Below, piece after piece: positions 18,382 to 30,154 of a DNA stretch of 64,000 nucleotides. The DNA lies in NCBI RefSeq assembly GCF_036327775.1, contig NZ_CP109598.1, positions 2,666,001-2,730,000 of the forward strand. The letters are read 5' to 3'. The notes under the pieces are model-generated. The model made no database searches. It was not told the DNA's origin and saw nothing but the letters and a program-made list of their open reading frames with translations. This DNA is from Streptomyces sp. NBC_01498. GTDB lineage: Bacteria; Actinomycetota; Actinomycetes; Streptomycetales; Streptomycetaceae. A program made the translations under genes and the position numbers. Position 1 is the stretch's first letter, and every line of letters begins with the position of its first letter.

Positions 18382-19506
18382 TCAGCGGCTGTGCTGCGAG
18401 TCCGCGACCGTCACCTCGACGCGCTGGAACTCCTTGAGCTCGCTGTAACCCGTCGTCGCCATCGCCCTCTTGAGCGCGCCGAAGAAGTTCATCGACCCGT
18501 CGGGGCTGTGCGAGGGCCCGGTCAGGACCTCCTCGGTCGTACCGACCACACCCAGGTCCACCAGCTTGCCGCGCGGCACGTCCTCGTGGACGGCCTCCAT
18601 GCCCCAGTGGTGCCCGTTGCCCGGCGCGTCGCTCGCCCGCGCCAGCGGGGAGCCCATCATCACCGCGTCGGCACCGCACGCCACGGCCTTCGGCAGGTCG
18701 CCGGACCAGCCCACCCCGCCGTCGGCGATCACATGCACGTACCGCCCGCCGGACTCGTCCATGTAGTCCCGCCTGGCGGCGGCCACGTCCGCGACGGCCG
18801 TCGCCATCGGCACCTGGATACCCAGCACGTTACGGGTGGTGTGCGCGGCGCCGCCGCCGAAGCCGACCAGCACCCCGGCCGCGCCCGTGCGCATCAGGTG
18901 CAGCGACGCGGTGTACGTGGCGCAGCCGCCGACGATGACCGGGACGTCCAGTTCGTAGATGAACTGCTTGAGGTTCAGCGGCTCGGCCGCGCCCGAGACA
19001 TGCTCGGCGGAGACCGTCGTGCCCCGGATGACGAAGATGTCGACCCCGGCGTCCACGACGGCCTTGGAGAACTGCGCGGTGCGCTGCGGCGAGAGCGCGG
19101 CGGCCGTGACCACGCCCGAGTCGCGCACCTCCTTGATACGCCGCCCGATCAGCTCCTCCTGGATCGGCGCGGCGTAGATCTCCTGGAGCCTGCGGTTGGC
19201 CGTCGCCCCGTCCAGCCCGGCGATCTCGTCCAGCAGGGGCTGCGGGTCCTCGTAACGGGTCCACAGTCCTTCGAGGTTGAGCACACCGAGACCGCCCAGC
19301 TCACCGATGCGGATCGCCGTCGCCGGCGACACGATGGAGTCCATGGGGGCGGCCAGGAAGGGCAGTTCGAAGCGGTAGGCGTCGATCTGCCAGGCGATCG
19401 AGACCTCCTTCGGGTCGCGGGTGCGCCGGCTGGGGACGACGGCGATGTCGTCGAAGGCGTACGCCCGGCGTCCGCGCTTGCCGCGGCCGATCTCGATCTC
19501 AGTCAC
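18382..19506 (-). CDS. guaB3: GuaB3 family IMP dehydrogenase-related protein
   Basis: A 374-residue TIM-barrel protein of the IMPDH/GMPR superfamily without CBS domains. The N-terminus [20 protein letters not shown] and [13 protein letters not shown] are typical of the actinobacterial GuaB3 group found beside guaB. The active-site loop of true IMPDH (GPGSICTTR, present in the neighbouring guaB) is replaced here by GGGAAHTTR, so the catalytic cysteine is absent and histidine occupies that region. Its biochemical role is therefore uncertain; it may regulate purine flux or bind a nucleotide. The GTG start at 19506 has GGAAAGG upstream. It lies downstream of guaB on the same strand, behind a 25-bp hairpin, so its expression is at least partly separate. 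Confidence 0.88.
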   Translation of the reverse strand: MTEIEIGRGKRGRRAYAFDDIAVVPSRRTRDPKEVSIAWQIDAYRFELPFLAAPMDSIVSPATAIRIGELGGLGVLNLEGLWTRYEDPQPLLDEIAGLDGATANRRLQEIYAAPIQEELIGRRIKEVRDSGVVTAAALSPQRTAQFSKAVVDAGVDIFVIRGTTVSAEHVSGAAEPLNLKQFIYELDVPVIVGGCATYTASLHLMRTGAAGVLVGFGGGAAHTTRNVLGIQVPMATAVADVAAARRDYMDESGGRYVHVIADGGVGWSGDLPKAVACGADAVMMGSPLARASDAPGNGHHWGMEAVHEDVPRGKLVDLGVVGTTEEVLTGPSHSPDGSMNFFGALKRAMATTGYSELKEFQRVEVTVADSQHSR

Positions 19507-19559
19507 GATGTGTGGCCTTTCCTCTGCGTCTGCCGGTCCAGTATCCCCGAACCGTCCCG

Positions 19560-19615
19560 GCACGCCCGTGAGGGGCGGTCCCGAAAGCTGTCGGGACCGC
19601 CCCTCACGGGCGTGC
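19560..19615 (-). terminator. Strong hairpin between guaB and guaB3
   Basis: A perfect 25-bp stem (arms 19560-19584 and 19591-19615) with a 6-nt loop AAGCTG, starting 12 bp after the guaB stop. It is the longest perfect stem in the window and should end most guaB transcripts. Confidence 0.88.
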
Positions 19616-19626
19616 GGGAGGCCGTG

Positions 19627-21315
<1,689 letters not shown>

Positions 21316-21981
21316 CTACTGCTCGGCCAGCGCGCGCAGTCTGCTGAGCGCGCGGTGCTGTGCGACCCGTACGGCGCCGGGCGACATGCCCAGCATCTGC
21401 CCGGTCTCCTCGGCGGTCAGCCCGACCGCGACCCGCAGCACCAGCAGCTCGCGCTGGTTGTCGGGGAGGTTGGCGAGGAGTTTCTTGGCCCACTCGGCGT
21501 CGCTGCTGAGCAGTGCGCGCTCCTCGGGACCGAGGGAGTCGTCGGGCCGTTCGGGCATCTCGTCCGAGGGCACCGCCGTGGAGCCCGGGTGCCGCATGGC
21601 CGCCCGCTGGAGATCGGCGACCTTGTGCGCGGCGATGGCGAAGACGAACGCCTCGAAGGGGCGCCCCGTGTCCTTGTAGCGCGGCAGCGCCATCAGTACG
21701 GCGACGCAGACCTCCTGCGCGAGGTCCTCCACGAAGTGGCGGGCGTCGCCGGGCAGTCGGTTGAGCCGGGTGCGGCAGTAGCGCAGCGCGAGAGGGTGCA
21801 CCCGGGCCAGAAGATCGTGCGTGGCCTGCCCGTCCCCCTCGACGGCACGATGAACGAGCGCACCGATCACCGTGGTCTCGTCATCGCGCATCGGACCATG
21901 GTGCCCCGATGGCCTTCGATCCGTGGCACCGCGTTCGTAGTTGTGCACCGAAGCGTTATGAGCAGGTGCGCCGGAACTCAT
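21316..21981 (-). CDS. shbA: ECF RNA polymerase sigma factor, SigD/ShbA type
   Basis: A 221-residue ECF sigma factor. Region 2 contains [20 protein letters not shown] and [19 protein letters not shown]. Region 4 contains [21 protein letters not shown] followed by [17 protein letters not shown]. The position between guaB and bldM equals that of sigD beside guaB2 in mycobacteria. In S. griseus the factor ShbA drives transcription of hrdB, the principal sigma gene; equating this gene with shbA is from memory of locus and family. No anti-sigma gene is adjacent. I start at ATG 21981 because GGAGGG lies 9 nt upstream; the conserved part begins at a later ATG (21891, [10 protein letters not shown]). 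Confidence 0.85.
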   Translation of the reverse strand: MSSGAPAHNASVHNYERGATDRRPSGHHGPMRDDETTVIGALVHRAVEGDGQATHDLLARVHPLALRYCRTRLNRLPGDARHFVEDLAQEVCVAVLMALPRYKDTGRPFEAFVFAIAAHKVADLQRAAMRHPGSTAVPSDEMPERPDDSLGPEERALLSSDAEWAKKLLANLPDNQRELLVLRVAVGLTAEETGQMLGMSPGAVRVAQHRALSRLRALAEQ

Positions 21982-22204
21982 CTCTGGCGCCCTCCTCTTC
22001 CGCTCGACCGACTCGTCCCCGAGGAACTCCACAACTCAAGGATGCGGCATCGGGCGGGAAACTGTGGCGTACGGGCGCCGCCGGCCCGTTCCGCCGCCCC
22101 GTCCGCCGCAGGGCGGACGGGGTTCCGCGACGGTCCGGAGGAGTTGCCCGTACGGCTCCGACCAGGGCCGACCCGGGGCGCGCGGCCCTGTCCGGCGGAC
22201 AGGC

Positions 22205-22816
22205 CTAGCGGACGAGACCCCAGCGGAATCCGAGGGCCACGGCGTGCGCGCGGTCCGAGGCGCCGAGCTTCTTGAACAGCCGGCGGGCGTGGGTCTTGAC
22301 CGTGTCCTCGGAGAGGAACAGCTCACGCCCGATCTCCGCGTTCGACCGCCCGTGGCTCATGCCTTCGAGCACCTGGATCTCCCGCGCGGTGAGCGTCGGC
22401 GCGGCGCCCATCTCGGCCGACCGCAGCCGGCGCGGGGCGAGCCGCCACGTGGGGTCGGCGAGCGCCTGCGTCACCGTCGCGCGAAGCTCCGCGCGGGACG
22501 CGTCCTTGTGCAGATAGCCGCGGGCACCGGCGGCGACCGCGAGTGCGACACCGTCCAGGTCCTCGGCGACCGTGAGCATGATGATCCGGGCGCCCGGATC
22601 GGCGGACAGCAGCCGCCGGACGGTCTCGACACCGCCCAGACCGGGCATGCGTACGTCCATCAGAATCAGATCCGAGCGGTCGGCGCCCCAGCGGCGGAGG
22701 ACTTCCTCACCGTTGGCCGCGGTCGTCACGCGCTCGACGCCGGGCACGGTCGCAACCGCGCGGCGCAGCGCCTCTCGGGCAAGCGGGGAGTCGTCGCAGA
22801 CGAGGACGGATGTCAT
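22205..22816 (-). CDS. bldM: Orphan response regulator BldM
   Basis: A 203-residue NarL/FixJ-type regulator: receiver domain MTSVLVCDDSPLAREALRRA with the phosphoacceptor-position Asp54 in LILMDVRMPG, and a C-terminal LuxR-type helix-turn-helix (LTAREIQVLEGMSHGRSNAE, then TVKTHARRLFKKLG). Sequence and position next to whiD identify it as BldM. BldM is known as an atypical regulator that activates early aerial-development genes as a homodimer and late sporulation genes as a heterodimer with WhiI; no cognate kinase is adjacent, as expected. The ATG start at 22816 is unambiguous. A sigma-BldN-like promoter lies about 125-150 bp upstream. It is divergent from whiD. Confidence 0.97.
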   Translation of the reverse strand: MTSVLVCDDSPLAREALRRAVATVPGVERVTTAANGEEVLRRWGADRSDLILMDVRMPGLGGVETVRRLLSADPGARIIMLTVAEDLDGVALAVAAGARGYLHKDASRAELRATVTQALADPTWRLAPRRLRSAEMGAAPTLTAREIQVLEGMSHGRSNAEIGRELFLSEDTVKTHARRLFKKLGASDRAHAVALGFRWGLVR

Positions 22817-22939
22817 GGCCGCCCTCCGCAGCTGATGCGCGTCACCTTGAGCCTCCAGGCTGAGTACATGTGTTCACCTGTGCGATTGACGCCATCGGGC
22901 ATGTGCCCGATCGCCAGTTCCTTCAACCGCCTCGACCAC

Positions 22940-22967
22940 TCAACGACGGTCACTCGAAAGAGTTACG
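22940..22967 (-). promoter_or_regulatory. Sigma-BldN-type promoter of bldM
   Basis: On the minus strand, CGTAAC (22967-22962), 16 bp, CGTTGA (22945-22940). This matches the -35/-10 pair I recall for sigma-BldN targets, including bldM promoter 1. The start point would be near 22932, leaving a leader of about 115 nt. Confidence 0.75.
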
Positions 22968-23078
22968 GGTCAGGAATCGCTCTCGGCACTCTACGTGAGG
23001 GTGCGGACACAGAGCAGAGCCTCGCAGGTCATCGTGCGATCACTCTGTGCCATGCCCCATTTAGCGCCTTTTCCGAGC

Positions 23079-23101
23079 TTTAGCTAGTGTCTGTAGCTAA
23101 A
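23079..23101. promoter_or_regulatory. AT-rich inverted repeat upstream of whiD
   Basis: Perfect 8-bp arms TTTAGCTA / TAGCTAAA with a 7-nt spacer, about 150 bp before whiD in the whiD-bldM intergenic region, in unusually AT-rich surroundings. It is a probable binding site for a developmental regulator or part of a promoter; no regulator can be named from sequence. Confidence 0.5.
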
Positions 23102-23252
23102 TTGGCAATGAGTCATATTTACATCTACTTACACAGGAGATGTACGGTCATGCGCACGATGCGGTCAGCGCGTCGGGCTCCTGCCCGGCGCCCTGGGGCG
23201 CATCCCACGCCCTGGCGACCCCCGCTTCCACGGATTCAAGGGGACATGAGCA

Positions 23253-23666
23253 ATGGCAGATTTCTCCCGCCTTCCCGGACCCAACGCGGATCTGTGGGAC
23301 TGGCAGCTCCTCGCCGCCTGTCGCGGCGTCGACAGTTCGCTGTTCTTCCACCCGGAGGGAGAGCGGGGCGCGGCTCGCAGCGCCCGCGAGACCTCGGCCA
23401 AGGAAGTCTGCATGAGATGCCCGGTCCGGGCGCAGTGCGCGGCGCACGCGATGGCGGTCCGGGAGCCGTACGGGGTGTGGGGCGGGCTGACGGAGGACGA
23501 GCGCGAGGAGCTGATGGGGCGCGCCCGCACCCGGCTGGTCACGACCTCGGCGACGAACGGGCCGAGCGGGCCCGGCGCACCGGAAGCACCGGCCGCACCG
23601 AGCAGATCCGACGGGCCGGACGGCACGAACGGCGTGAACGGGTCGAGCGGGGCGGATCACGACTGA
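23253..23666 (+). CDS. whiD: WhiB-family iron-sulfur protein WhiD
   Basis: A 137-residue Wbl protein. The four [4Fe-4S] ligands are Cys23, Cys53, Cys56 and Cys62 (VCMRCPVRAQC), followed by the turn GVWGGLTEDERE and a basic segment. The first 100 residues agree with WhiD, which binds region 4 of the principal sigma factor and is needed for spore maturation. The homologue I recall has about 112 residues; this one ends with an extra Gly/Pro/Ala/Asn-rich tail (NGPSGPGAPEAPAA...), which is probably disordered. The start is ATG 23253, with GGGGA upstream. It is divergent from bldM, with about 435 bp between them. Confidence 0.95.
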   Translation: MADFSRLPGPNADLWDWQLLAACRGVDSSLFFHPEGERGAARSARETSAKEVCMRCPVRAQCAAHAMAVREPYGVWGGLTEDEREELMGRARTRLVTTSATNGPSGPGAPEAPAAPSRSDGPDGTNGVNGSSGADHD

Positions 23667-23858
23667 CCCGTCACCACCTTTCGCAGAAACGTTCCTGCAT
23701 TCGGTTCCCGCAGTCGCTGACGCATGCCCCGATGACGGATGCCCCGATCGCGCACCCGGCCGGGCCGGGCGGGCAGTGCGCGAGCGAAGGCAGGGGCGAC
23801 GTGGGCGGGATGTGGAGGCGTCGGCCGCAGGCGCACGCACGGGCGGCGCGCAGGGGTG

Positions 23859-24761
23859 TCAGCGCGACGCGGCCCGCTCCAGCTCGTCCAGCGTGGCCGC
23901 CACCGCCGGGACCCTTGCCAGGTCGGGCAGGGTGAGCGCGACGATCTCGCGCCGTACGGCGGGCTCCACGGTGACTGTCCGGGCCGCCTTGGGCGCCACC
24001 GACTCCATGGCCAGTTCCGGCAGGAACGCGACCCCGAGCCCCGCCCCGACCAGCCCGATCACCGCCGGGTAGTCGTCCGTCGCGAAGTCGATACGGGGGG
24101 TGAACCCGGCCTTCTCGCAGGCGTCGACCAGCTGGTGGCGGCAGCGCGGGCAGCCCGCGATCCACGATTCGTCGGCGAGGTCCGCGATGGAGACGGTGTC
24201 GGCCCCGGCCAGCCGGTGGCCCTCGGGGAGCAGCCCGACGAGCCGGTCGGTGAGCAGCGGGCGTACGACCAGGTCGTCCCACTCGCCCTCGCCGGCGCCG
24301 CCCGTGGAGTCGTAACGGAAGGCCAGCGCCACGTCGCAGTCGCCGTCGCGCAGCATCTCGACGGAGCGCGGCGGTTCGGCGTCGACGAGCGAGACGCGGG
24401 TGCCGGGGTGGGCGGCGCGCAGCGCGGCCAGCGCGGCGGGGACCAGCGCGGAGCTTCCGCTGGGGAACGAGACCAGCCGGACCCGGCCGGCGCGCAGGCC
24501 CGCGATGGCCGCGACCTCCTCCTCGGCGGCCGTGAGTCCGGAGAGGATGCCCGCCGCGTGCCGGACCAGCGCCTCGCCGGCCTGGGTGAGCCGCATCGAG
24601 CGGCTGGTGCGGATCAGCAGGGTCGTGCCGACGGACGCTTCGAGGCCCTTCATCTGCTGGCTGACGGCCGGCTGCGTACAGCCCAGCTCCCGGGCGGCGG
24701 CGGAGAACGAGCCGGTGGTGGCGACGGCGCGCAGGACACGGAGGTGGCGTGCTTCGATCAC
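23859..24761 (-). CDS. LysR-family transcriptional regulator
   Basis: A 300-residue LTTR. The N-terminal winged HTH reads HLRVLRAVATTGSFSAAARE then LGCTQPAVSQQMKGLE. The effector domain includes DDLVVRPLLTDRLVGLLPEG. A CPRC motif in the effector domain (GCPRCRHQLVDACEKAGF) is notable and could bind metal or sense redox state. It is divergent from the MOSC-domain gene with only ~90 bp between starts, so that gene is a likely target. No typical T-N11-A site was pinned down. Confidence 0.88.
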   Translation of the reverse strand: MIEARHLRVLRAVATTGSFSAAARELGCTQPAVSQQMKGLEASVGTTLLIRTSRSMRLTQAGEALVRHAAGILSGLTAAEEEVAAIAGLRAGRVRLVSFPSGSSALVPAALAALRAAHPGTRVSLVDAEPPRSVEMLRDGDCDVALAFRYDSTGGAGEGEWDDLVVRPLLTDRLVGLLPEGHRLAGADTVSIADLADESWIAGCPRCRHQLVDACEKAGFTPRIDFATDDYPAVIGLVGAGLGVAFLPELAMESVAPKAARTVTVEPAVRREIVALTLPDLARVPAVAATLDELERAASR

Positions 24762-24853
24762 CCTTCGACCATAAGCGATGCTTGGGGTATGGCGAAAATG
24801 AGCGGTCGGGCATTTGAGAGGCGTGGGCGGCGGGCGAGGGTTAGCGTGCCGTC

Positions 24854-25591
24854 ATGAAACTTCTGACGGTGAATGTGGGACAGCCCATGACCGCCGGGTA
24901 CACGGAGTCGCCCAGCGGGGCGACCGGCATCGACAAGCGGCCGGTGGACGGCCCGGTCGCGGTGCGCGATCCCGGCCCCAAGGGGGTCGGAGCCAGCGGT
25001 CTGGCCGGGGACACGGTCTGCGACCTGCGCCATCACGGCGGCAGCGACCAGGCCGTGTACGTGTACGCGCGGGAGGATCTCGACTTCTGGGAGCGCGAGT
25101 TGGGCCGTCCGCTGGCCAACGGCAGCTTCGGGGAGAACCTGACGACGTCGGGTGCCGATCTGAACGGGACGAAGATCGGGGAGCGCTGGCGGGTGGGCCC
25201 TGATCTGGTGCTGGAGGCGACCAGCGGCCGGATTCCGTGCCGTACGTTCGGCGGCTGGCTCGGTGAGCGGGGCTGGGTCCGGCGCTTCACCCGGCAGGGC
25301 GTGACCGGGGCGTACTTCCGGGTGCTGGTGCCGGGCGAGGTCCGCGCGGGCGACCCGATCGAGGTGCTGCACCGGCCCGACCACGAGGTGACGGTGGCGC
25401 TCGCCTTCCGCGCCGCGACGACCGAGCGTGAGCTGCTGCCCCGGGTGCTGGCGGCCGGGGAGGCCCTGCACACGGAGGAGTTGCGGGCGGCCCGGGAGTA
25501 CGTGCGGAAGTACGGCGGCACGGTGGGGGACGCGGTGGGCGACACCGTGGGGAACACGGTCGGCAGTGTCGAGAGCGCCGGCGCGGTCTGA
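24854..25591 (+). CDS. MOSC domain protein (YiiM-like)
   Basis: A 245-residue MOSC-family protein. Visible are GDTVCDLRHHGGSDQAVYVY, NGSFGENLTTSGADLNGTKI and the conserved cysteine in SGRIPCRTFGGWL, which in this family handles sulfur or molybdenum cofactor chemistry. YiiM relatives take part in reduction of N-hydroxylated bases and in Moco-dependent detoxification; the partner here is not known. A short C-terminal helical segment follows, ending in GD/GNTVG repeats encoded by a local repeat. The ATG at 24854 is clear. Divergent LysR probably controls it. Confidence 0.85.
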   Translation: MKLLTVNVGQPMTAGYTESPSGATGIDKRPVDGPVAVRDPGPKGVGASGLAGDTVCDLRHHGGSDQAVYVYAREDLDFWERELGRPLANGSFGENLTTSGADLNGTKIGERWRVGPDLVLEATSGRIPCRTFGGWLGERGWVRRFTRQGVTGAYFRVLVPGEVRAGDPIEVLHRPDHEVTVALAFRAATTERELLPRVLAAGEALHTEELRAAREYVRKYGGTVGDAVGDTVGNTVGSVESAGAV

Positions 25592-25693
25592 GGGTGGGAG
25601 CGTGCGCCCGGCGCGCGTATCGCAGCGGCGTAGCACTTCCCGGTGGCCGGACGGGCGTTCGCGCCGGGCGCGCGACCGTCTAACGTGCCGCCT

Positions 25694-26497
25694 ATGACGA
25701 CTGCTTTGATTACGGGTGCGACCGCGGGGATCGGCGCCGCCTTCGCGCGGCGGCTGGCGGCGGGCGGCACCTCCCAGTCCGGCGGGCTGGGAAGCGGCCA
25801 CAACCTGGTACTGGTCGCCCGCGACACGGAACGCCTGCGGCGTCAGGCCACCGAACTGCACGACCTGCACGGCATCGAGGCCGAGGTGCTGACCGCCGAC
25901 CTCGCCACGGACGAGGGCATCGAGGCGGTCGAGAAGCGGCTCGACGACCGCCAGCACCCCATCGATCTCCTGGTCAACAACGCCGGGTTCGGCAACAAGG
26001 GCCCGTTCCTCGACGTGTCGATGGCCGACGAGCTGACGATGCTGAAGGTGCACTGCGAGGCGGTGCTGCGGCTGACGTCGGCGGCCGTCATCGGCATGCG
26101 CGAGCGGGGGCGCGGCGGTGTGGTGAACGTGGCGTCGGTGGCCGCGTTCCTGCCGCGCGGGACGTACGGGGCGTCGAAGGCGTGGGTCGTGCAGTTCACC
26201 CAGGGCGCCGCGCGGGACCTGGCGGACAGCGGGGTACGGCTGATGGCGCTCTGCCCCGGTTTCACCCGTACGGAGTTCCACGACCGGGCGGGAATGGGGA
26301 CGGACAACATCCCCAACTGGATGTGGCTGGACGCCGACAAGCTGGTGTCGGCGGCACTGGCGGACCTGGCGCGCGGCCGGACGGTGTCCGTGCCGGACCC
26401 GCGCTACAAGGCCCTGATGGGCGCGGTGAAGCTGGCACCCCGGGGGTTGCTGGGCGGGATCACGTCGAAGACGGGCCGCAAGTACGGGCCCAGGTGA
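25694..26497 (+). CDS. Short-chain dehydrogenase/reductase
   Basis: A 267-residue classical SDR: cofactor loop TGATAGIGAAFARRL, NNAGFGNKG, catalytic Ser in VASVAAF and the YxxxK pair in GTYGASKAW. The C-terminus has the LCPGFTRTEFHDRAGM segment seen in DltE/short-chain reductases. An insertion of about 10 Gly/Ser-rich residues follows the first helix. Substrate unknown. The start is ATG 25694; a longer frame from 25643 lacks a ribosome site and would be Arg/Pro-rich. It is about 100 bp downstream of the MOSC gene. Confidence 0.85.
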   Translation: MTTALITGATAGIGAAFARRLAAGGTSQSGGLGSGHNLVLVARDTERLRRQATELHDLHGIEAEVLTADLATDEGIEAVEKRLDDRQHPIDLLVNNAGFGNKGPFLDVSMADELTMLKVHCEAVLRLTSAAVIGMRERGRGGVVNVASVAAFLPRGTYGASKAWVVQFTQGAARDLADSGVRLMALCPGFTRTEFHDRAGMGTDNIPNWMWLDADKLVSAALADLARGRTVSVPDPRYKALMGAVKLAPRGLLGGITSKTGRKYGPR

Positions 26498-26623
26498 CCC
26501 GGCCCCGGAGAACCGGCCGATCGCGCCGTACCCCCGTACCCCGCGTCGGGGCACGACCACCGAGGAGCACCACGAAGGACCGACGCGGGCCGACCCGGAC
26601 CATCGAGGGGACCGACCACCACC

Positions 26624-27706
26624 ATGCACGACGCCACTGACAACCGGCCGTCCGCGCTGCTCTCGATGGGGCCGGGTGTCGCGGAGCGGCTGTTCCCGCC
26701 CGACCGTCTCGACCGGCTGACCCGGCTCGTACGCGTCGATCCGCGCCTGGTCGCCGGTACCCTGACCGGCCCCGGCCTCGACCCGGCCGTCGCCGCCGCG
26801 CTCGCCGGCGCCGAACTGCTCGTCACCTGCTGGGGCGCGCCGCCCCTCACCGCCGAGGTGCTGGACGCCGCACCCCGGCTGCGCGCGGTGGTGCACGCCG
26901 CCGGGTCGGTCAAGCACCATGTCACGGACACCTGTTGGGAGCGCGGCATCGCGGTGGCGTCGGCGGCGGGGGCCAACGCGCTGCCGGTGGCGGAGTACAC
27001 GCTGGCCGCGATCCTCTTCGCGGGCAAACGGGTCCTCGGCTCGGCGCACCGTTTCCGCGAGGTGCGCGGGGCGCACGACTGGCACGCGGAACTGGGCGGG
27101 GCGGCGGGCGGGGTCGGCGGTGGGGGCGGGATGGGCCGTACCGCCGGGGTGGGCAACTACCGCCGTACGGTCGGGATCGTCGGCGCCTCCCGGATCGGCC
27201 GCCGGGTGATCGAACTGCTGCGCCCGTTCGATCTCGACGTCCTGCTGTACGACCCGTACGTGGACGCCGCCGGGGCGGCGGCGCTCGGCGTCGAGTCCGT
27301 ACCGCTGGACGAACTGTGCGCCCGTTCCCAGGTGGTGACCGTCCACGCGCCGCAGGTCCCGGCCACCCGTCGTCTGATCGGCGCCGCCCAGCTCGCGGCC
27401 ATGCCGGACGGCGCGACGCTGATCAACACCGCGCGCGGCACACTCGTGGACGAGGACGCGCTGCTGCCGGAACTGGTGGCCGGGCGGCTGGACGCGGTGC
27501 TGGACGTGACGGACCCCGAACCGCCCGCGCCCGACTCGCCGTTGTACGACCTGCCGAACGTGCTGCTGACCCCGCATGTCGCGGGCTCGCTGGGCGGTGA
27601 GCTGCACCGGATGGCGGACCACGCGCTGGACGAGGTGGAGCGGTTCGCGAAGGGGCTGCCGTTCCGCGACCCCGTACGCCCGTCGGAGCTGCCGTACTCG
27701 GCATGA
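26624..27706 (+). CDS. D-2-hydroxyacid dehydrogenase family protein
   Basis: A 360-residue NAD-dependent dehydrogenase. The cofactor fold IVGASRIGRRVIELL sits in the middle, with the catalytic Arg in NTARGTLVDEDALL, the Glu in DVTDPEPPAP and the His in TPHVAGS. A Gly-rich insert (AAGGVGGGGGMG) precedes the Rossmann fold. It probably reduces or oxidises a 2-keto/2-hydroxy acid; substrate unknown. The ATG at 26624 has GAGGGGA upstream. It converges on groEL, from which a 23-bp hairpin separates it. Confidence 0.85.
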   Translation: MHDATDNRPSALLSMGPGVAERLFPPDRLDRLTRLVRVDPRLVAGTLTGPGLDPAVAAALAGAELLVTCWGAPPLTAEVLDAAPRLRAVVHAAGSVKHHVTDTCWERGIAVASAAGANALPVAEYTLAAILFAGKRVLGSAHRFREVRGAHDWHAELGGAAGGVGGGGGMGRTAGVGNYRRTVGIVGASRIGRRVIELLRPFDLDVLLYDPYVDAAGAAALGVESVPLDELCARSQVVTVHAPQVPATRRLIGAAQLAAMPDGATLINTARGTLVDEDALLPELVAGRLDAVLDVTDPEPPAPDSPLYDLPNVLLTPHVAGSLGGELHRMADHALDEVERFAKGLPFRDPVRPSELPYSA

Positions 27707-27715
27707 CCGGCCGTT

Positions 27716-27765
27716 GACGCGCCGAGGCCCGGCACCCCCGAAGGGGTGCCGGGCCTCGGCGCGTC
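27716..27765. terminator. Bidirectional terminator between the hydroxyacid dehydrogenase gene and groEL
   Basis: A perfect 23-bp stem (27716-27738 with 27743-27765) and a 4-nt CGAA loop, 10 bp after one stop and 20 bp after the other. The UNCG-like tight loop makes it very stable in both directions. Confidence 0.92.
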
Positions 27766-27785
27766 GTACCGAAGACCTGCGGACC

Positions 27786-29423
<1,638 letters not shown>

Positions 29424-29510
29424 TCAACCTCTCGAACGAACAACCAACTACGCCCCGGGCCACCCGGCGATGCGGGGGCCAGGGGCGCAGTTCACAGCGG
29501 GACTGTGGAA

Positions 29511-29819
29511 TTACTTCTCGATGATCGCGAGCACGTCGCGGGCCGAGAGGACGAGGTACTCCTCGCCGCTGTACTTCACCTCAGTGCCGCCGTACTTGCT
29601 GTACAGAACGACGTCGCCGACGGAGACGTCGAGCGGAAGCCGCTCGCCGTTCTCGAAGCGACCCGGACCGACGGCCAGGACGACGCCCTCCTGGGGCTTC
29701 TCCTTGGCCGTGTCCGGAATAACCAGGCCAGAGGCCGTGGTCTGCTCTGCGTCGAGCGGCTGGACCACAATGCGGTCCTCGAGCGGCTTGATGGCAACCT
29801 TGGTGCTGGCGGTCGTCAC
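29511..29819 (-). CDS. groES: 10-kDa co-chaperonin GroES
   Basis: A 102-residue Gro[22 protein letters not shown] at the N-terminus, the mobile loop with [18 protein letters not shown], and [13 protein letters not shown]. The start is GTG 29819. It is the first gene of the groES-groEL1 operon and is preceded by two CIRCE elements. Confidence 0.97.
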   Translation of the reverse strand: MTTASTKVAIKPLEDRIVVQPLDAEQTTASGLVIPDTAKEKPQEGVVLAVGPGRFENGERLPLDVSVGDVVLYSKYGGTEVKYSGEEYLVLSARDVLAIIEK

Positions 29820-29923
29820 GATCCGACCTCCCCCTTCGGAGATCTCACGGGGTTAACTGTCTCTGGGTGGCGTGACCAGTCCCGATCCGTCGTCGCGGGT
29901 GCCGGACCTGACGTGTCACGCGT

Positions 29924-29950
29924 TTGGCACTCTCCAGTGGGGAGTGCCAG
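29924..29950. promoter_or_regulatory. CIRCE operator (proximal)
   Basis: TTGGCACTC-N9-GAGTGCCAG, one base per arm away from the consensus TTAGCACTC-N9-GAGTGCTAA. HrcA should bind here to repress the operon; the site lies just downstream of the -10 region. Confidence 0.9.
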
Positions 29951-29955
29951 ACATG

Positions 29956-29985
29956 ACACTATGACCGCGATTAGCACTCGGTCAA
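29956..29985 (-). promoter_or_regulatory. Vegetative promoter of groES-groEL1
   Basis: On the minus strand TTGACC (29985-29980) is followed after 16-18 bp by CATAGTGT, which contains the -10. The -35 lies inside the distal CIRCE spacer, so HrcA binding would block polymerase. Confidence 0.75.
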
Positions 29986-29997
29986 GCTGAGTGCCAA
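29971..29997. promoter_or_regulatory. CIRCE operator (distal)
   Basis: TTAGCACTC-N9-GAGTGCCAA, a near-perfect CIRCE element overlapping the groES -35 hexamer. Confidence 0.93.
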
Positions 29998-30154
29998 TTC
30001 AGCGCCGCGCGCCGCCCGATGAGGTGGCTCTCCGGCCGGACGCTGACGGACGGCCGACGGGCGGCCGACGGGGAGCCGACGGACTCCCCCGGGCCCCGGG
30101 GCGGGCCGTTCCCGGGGCCCGCGTCCGGGACCGGCCGGGCCGGGACACGGACCC

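Noticed and set aside
24758..27622. 954-codon minus-strand frame over the MOSC, SDR and hydroxyacid dehydrogenase genes
   Set aside because: Three plus-strand genes with clear motifs occupy the same bases, so this frame is a shadow despite its length.
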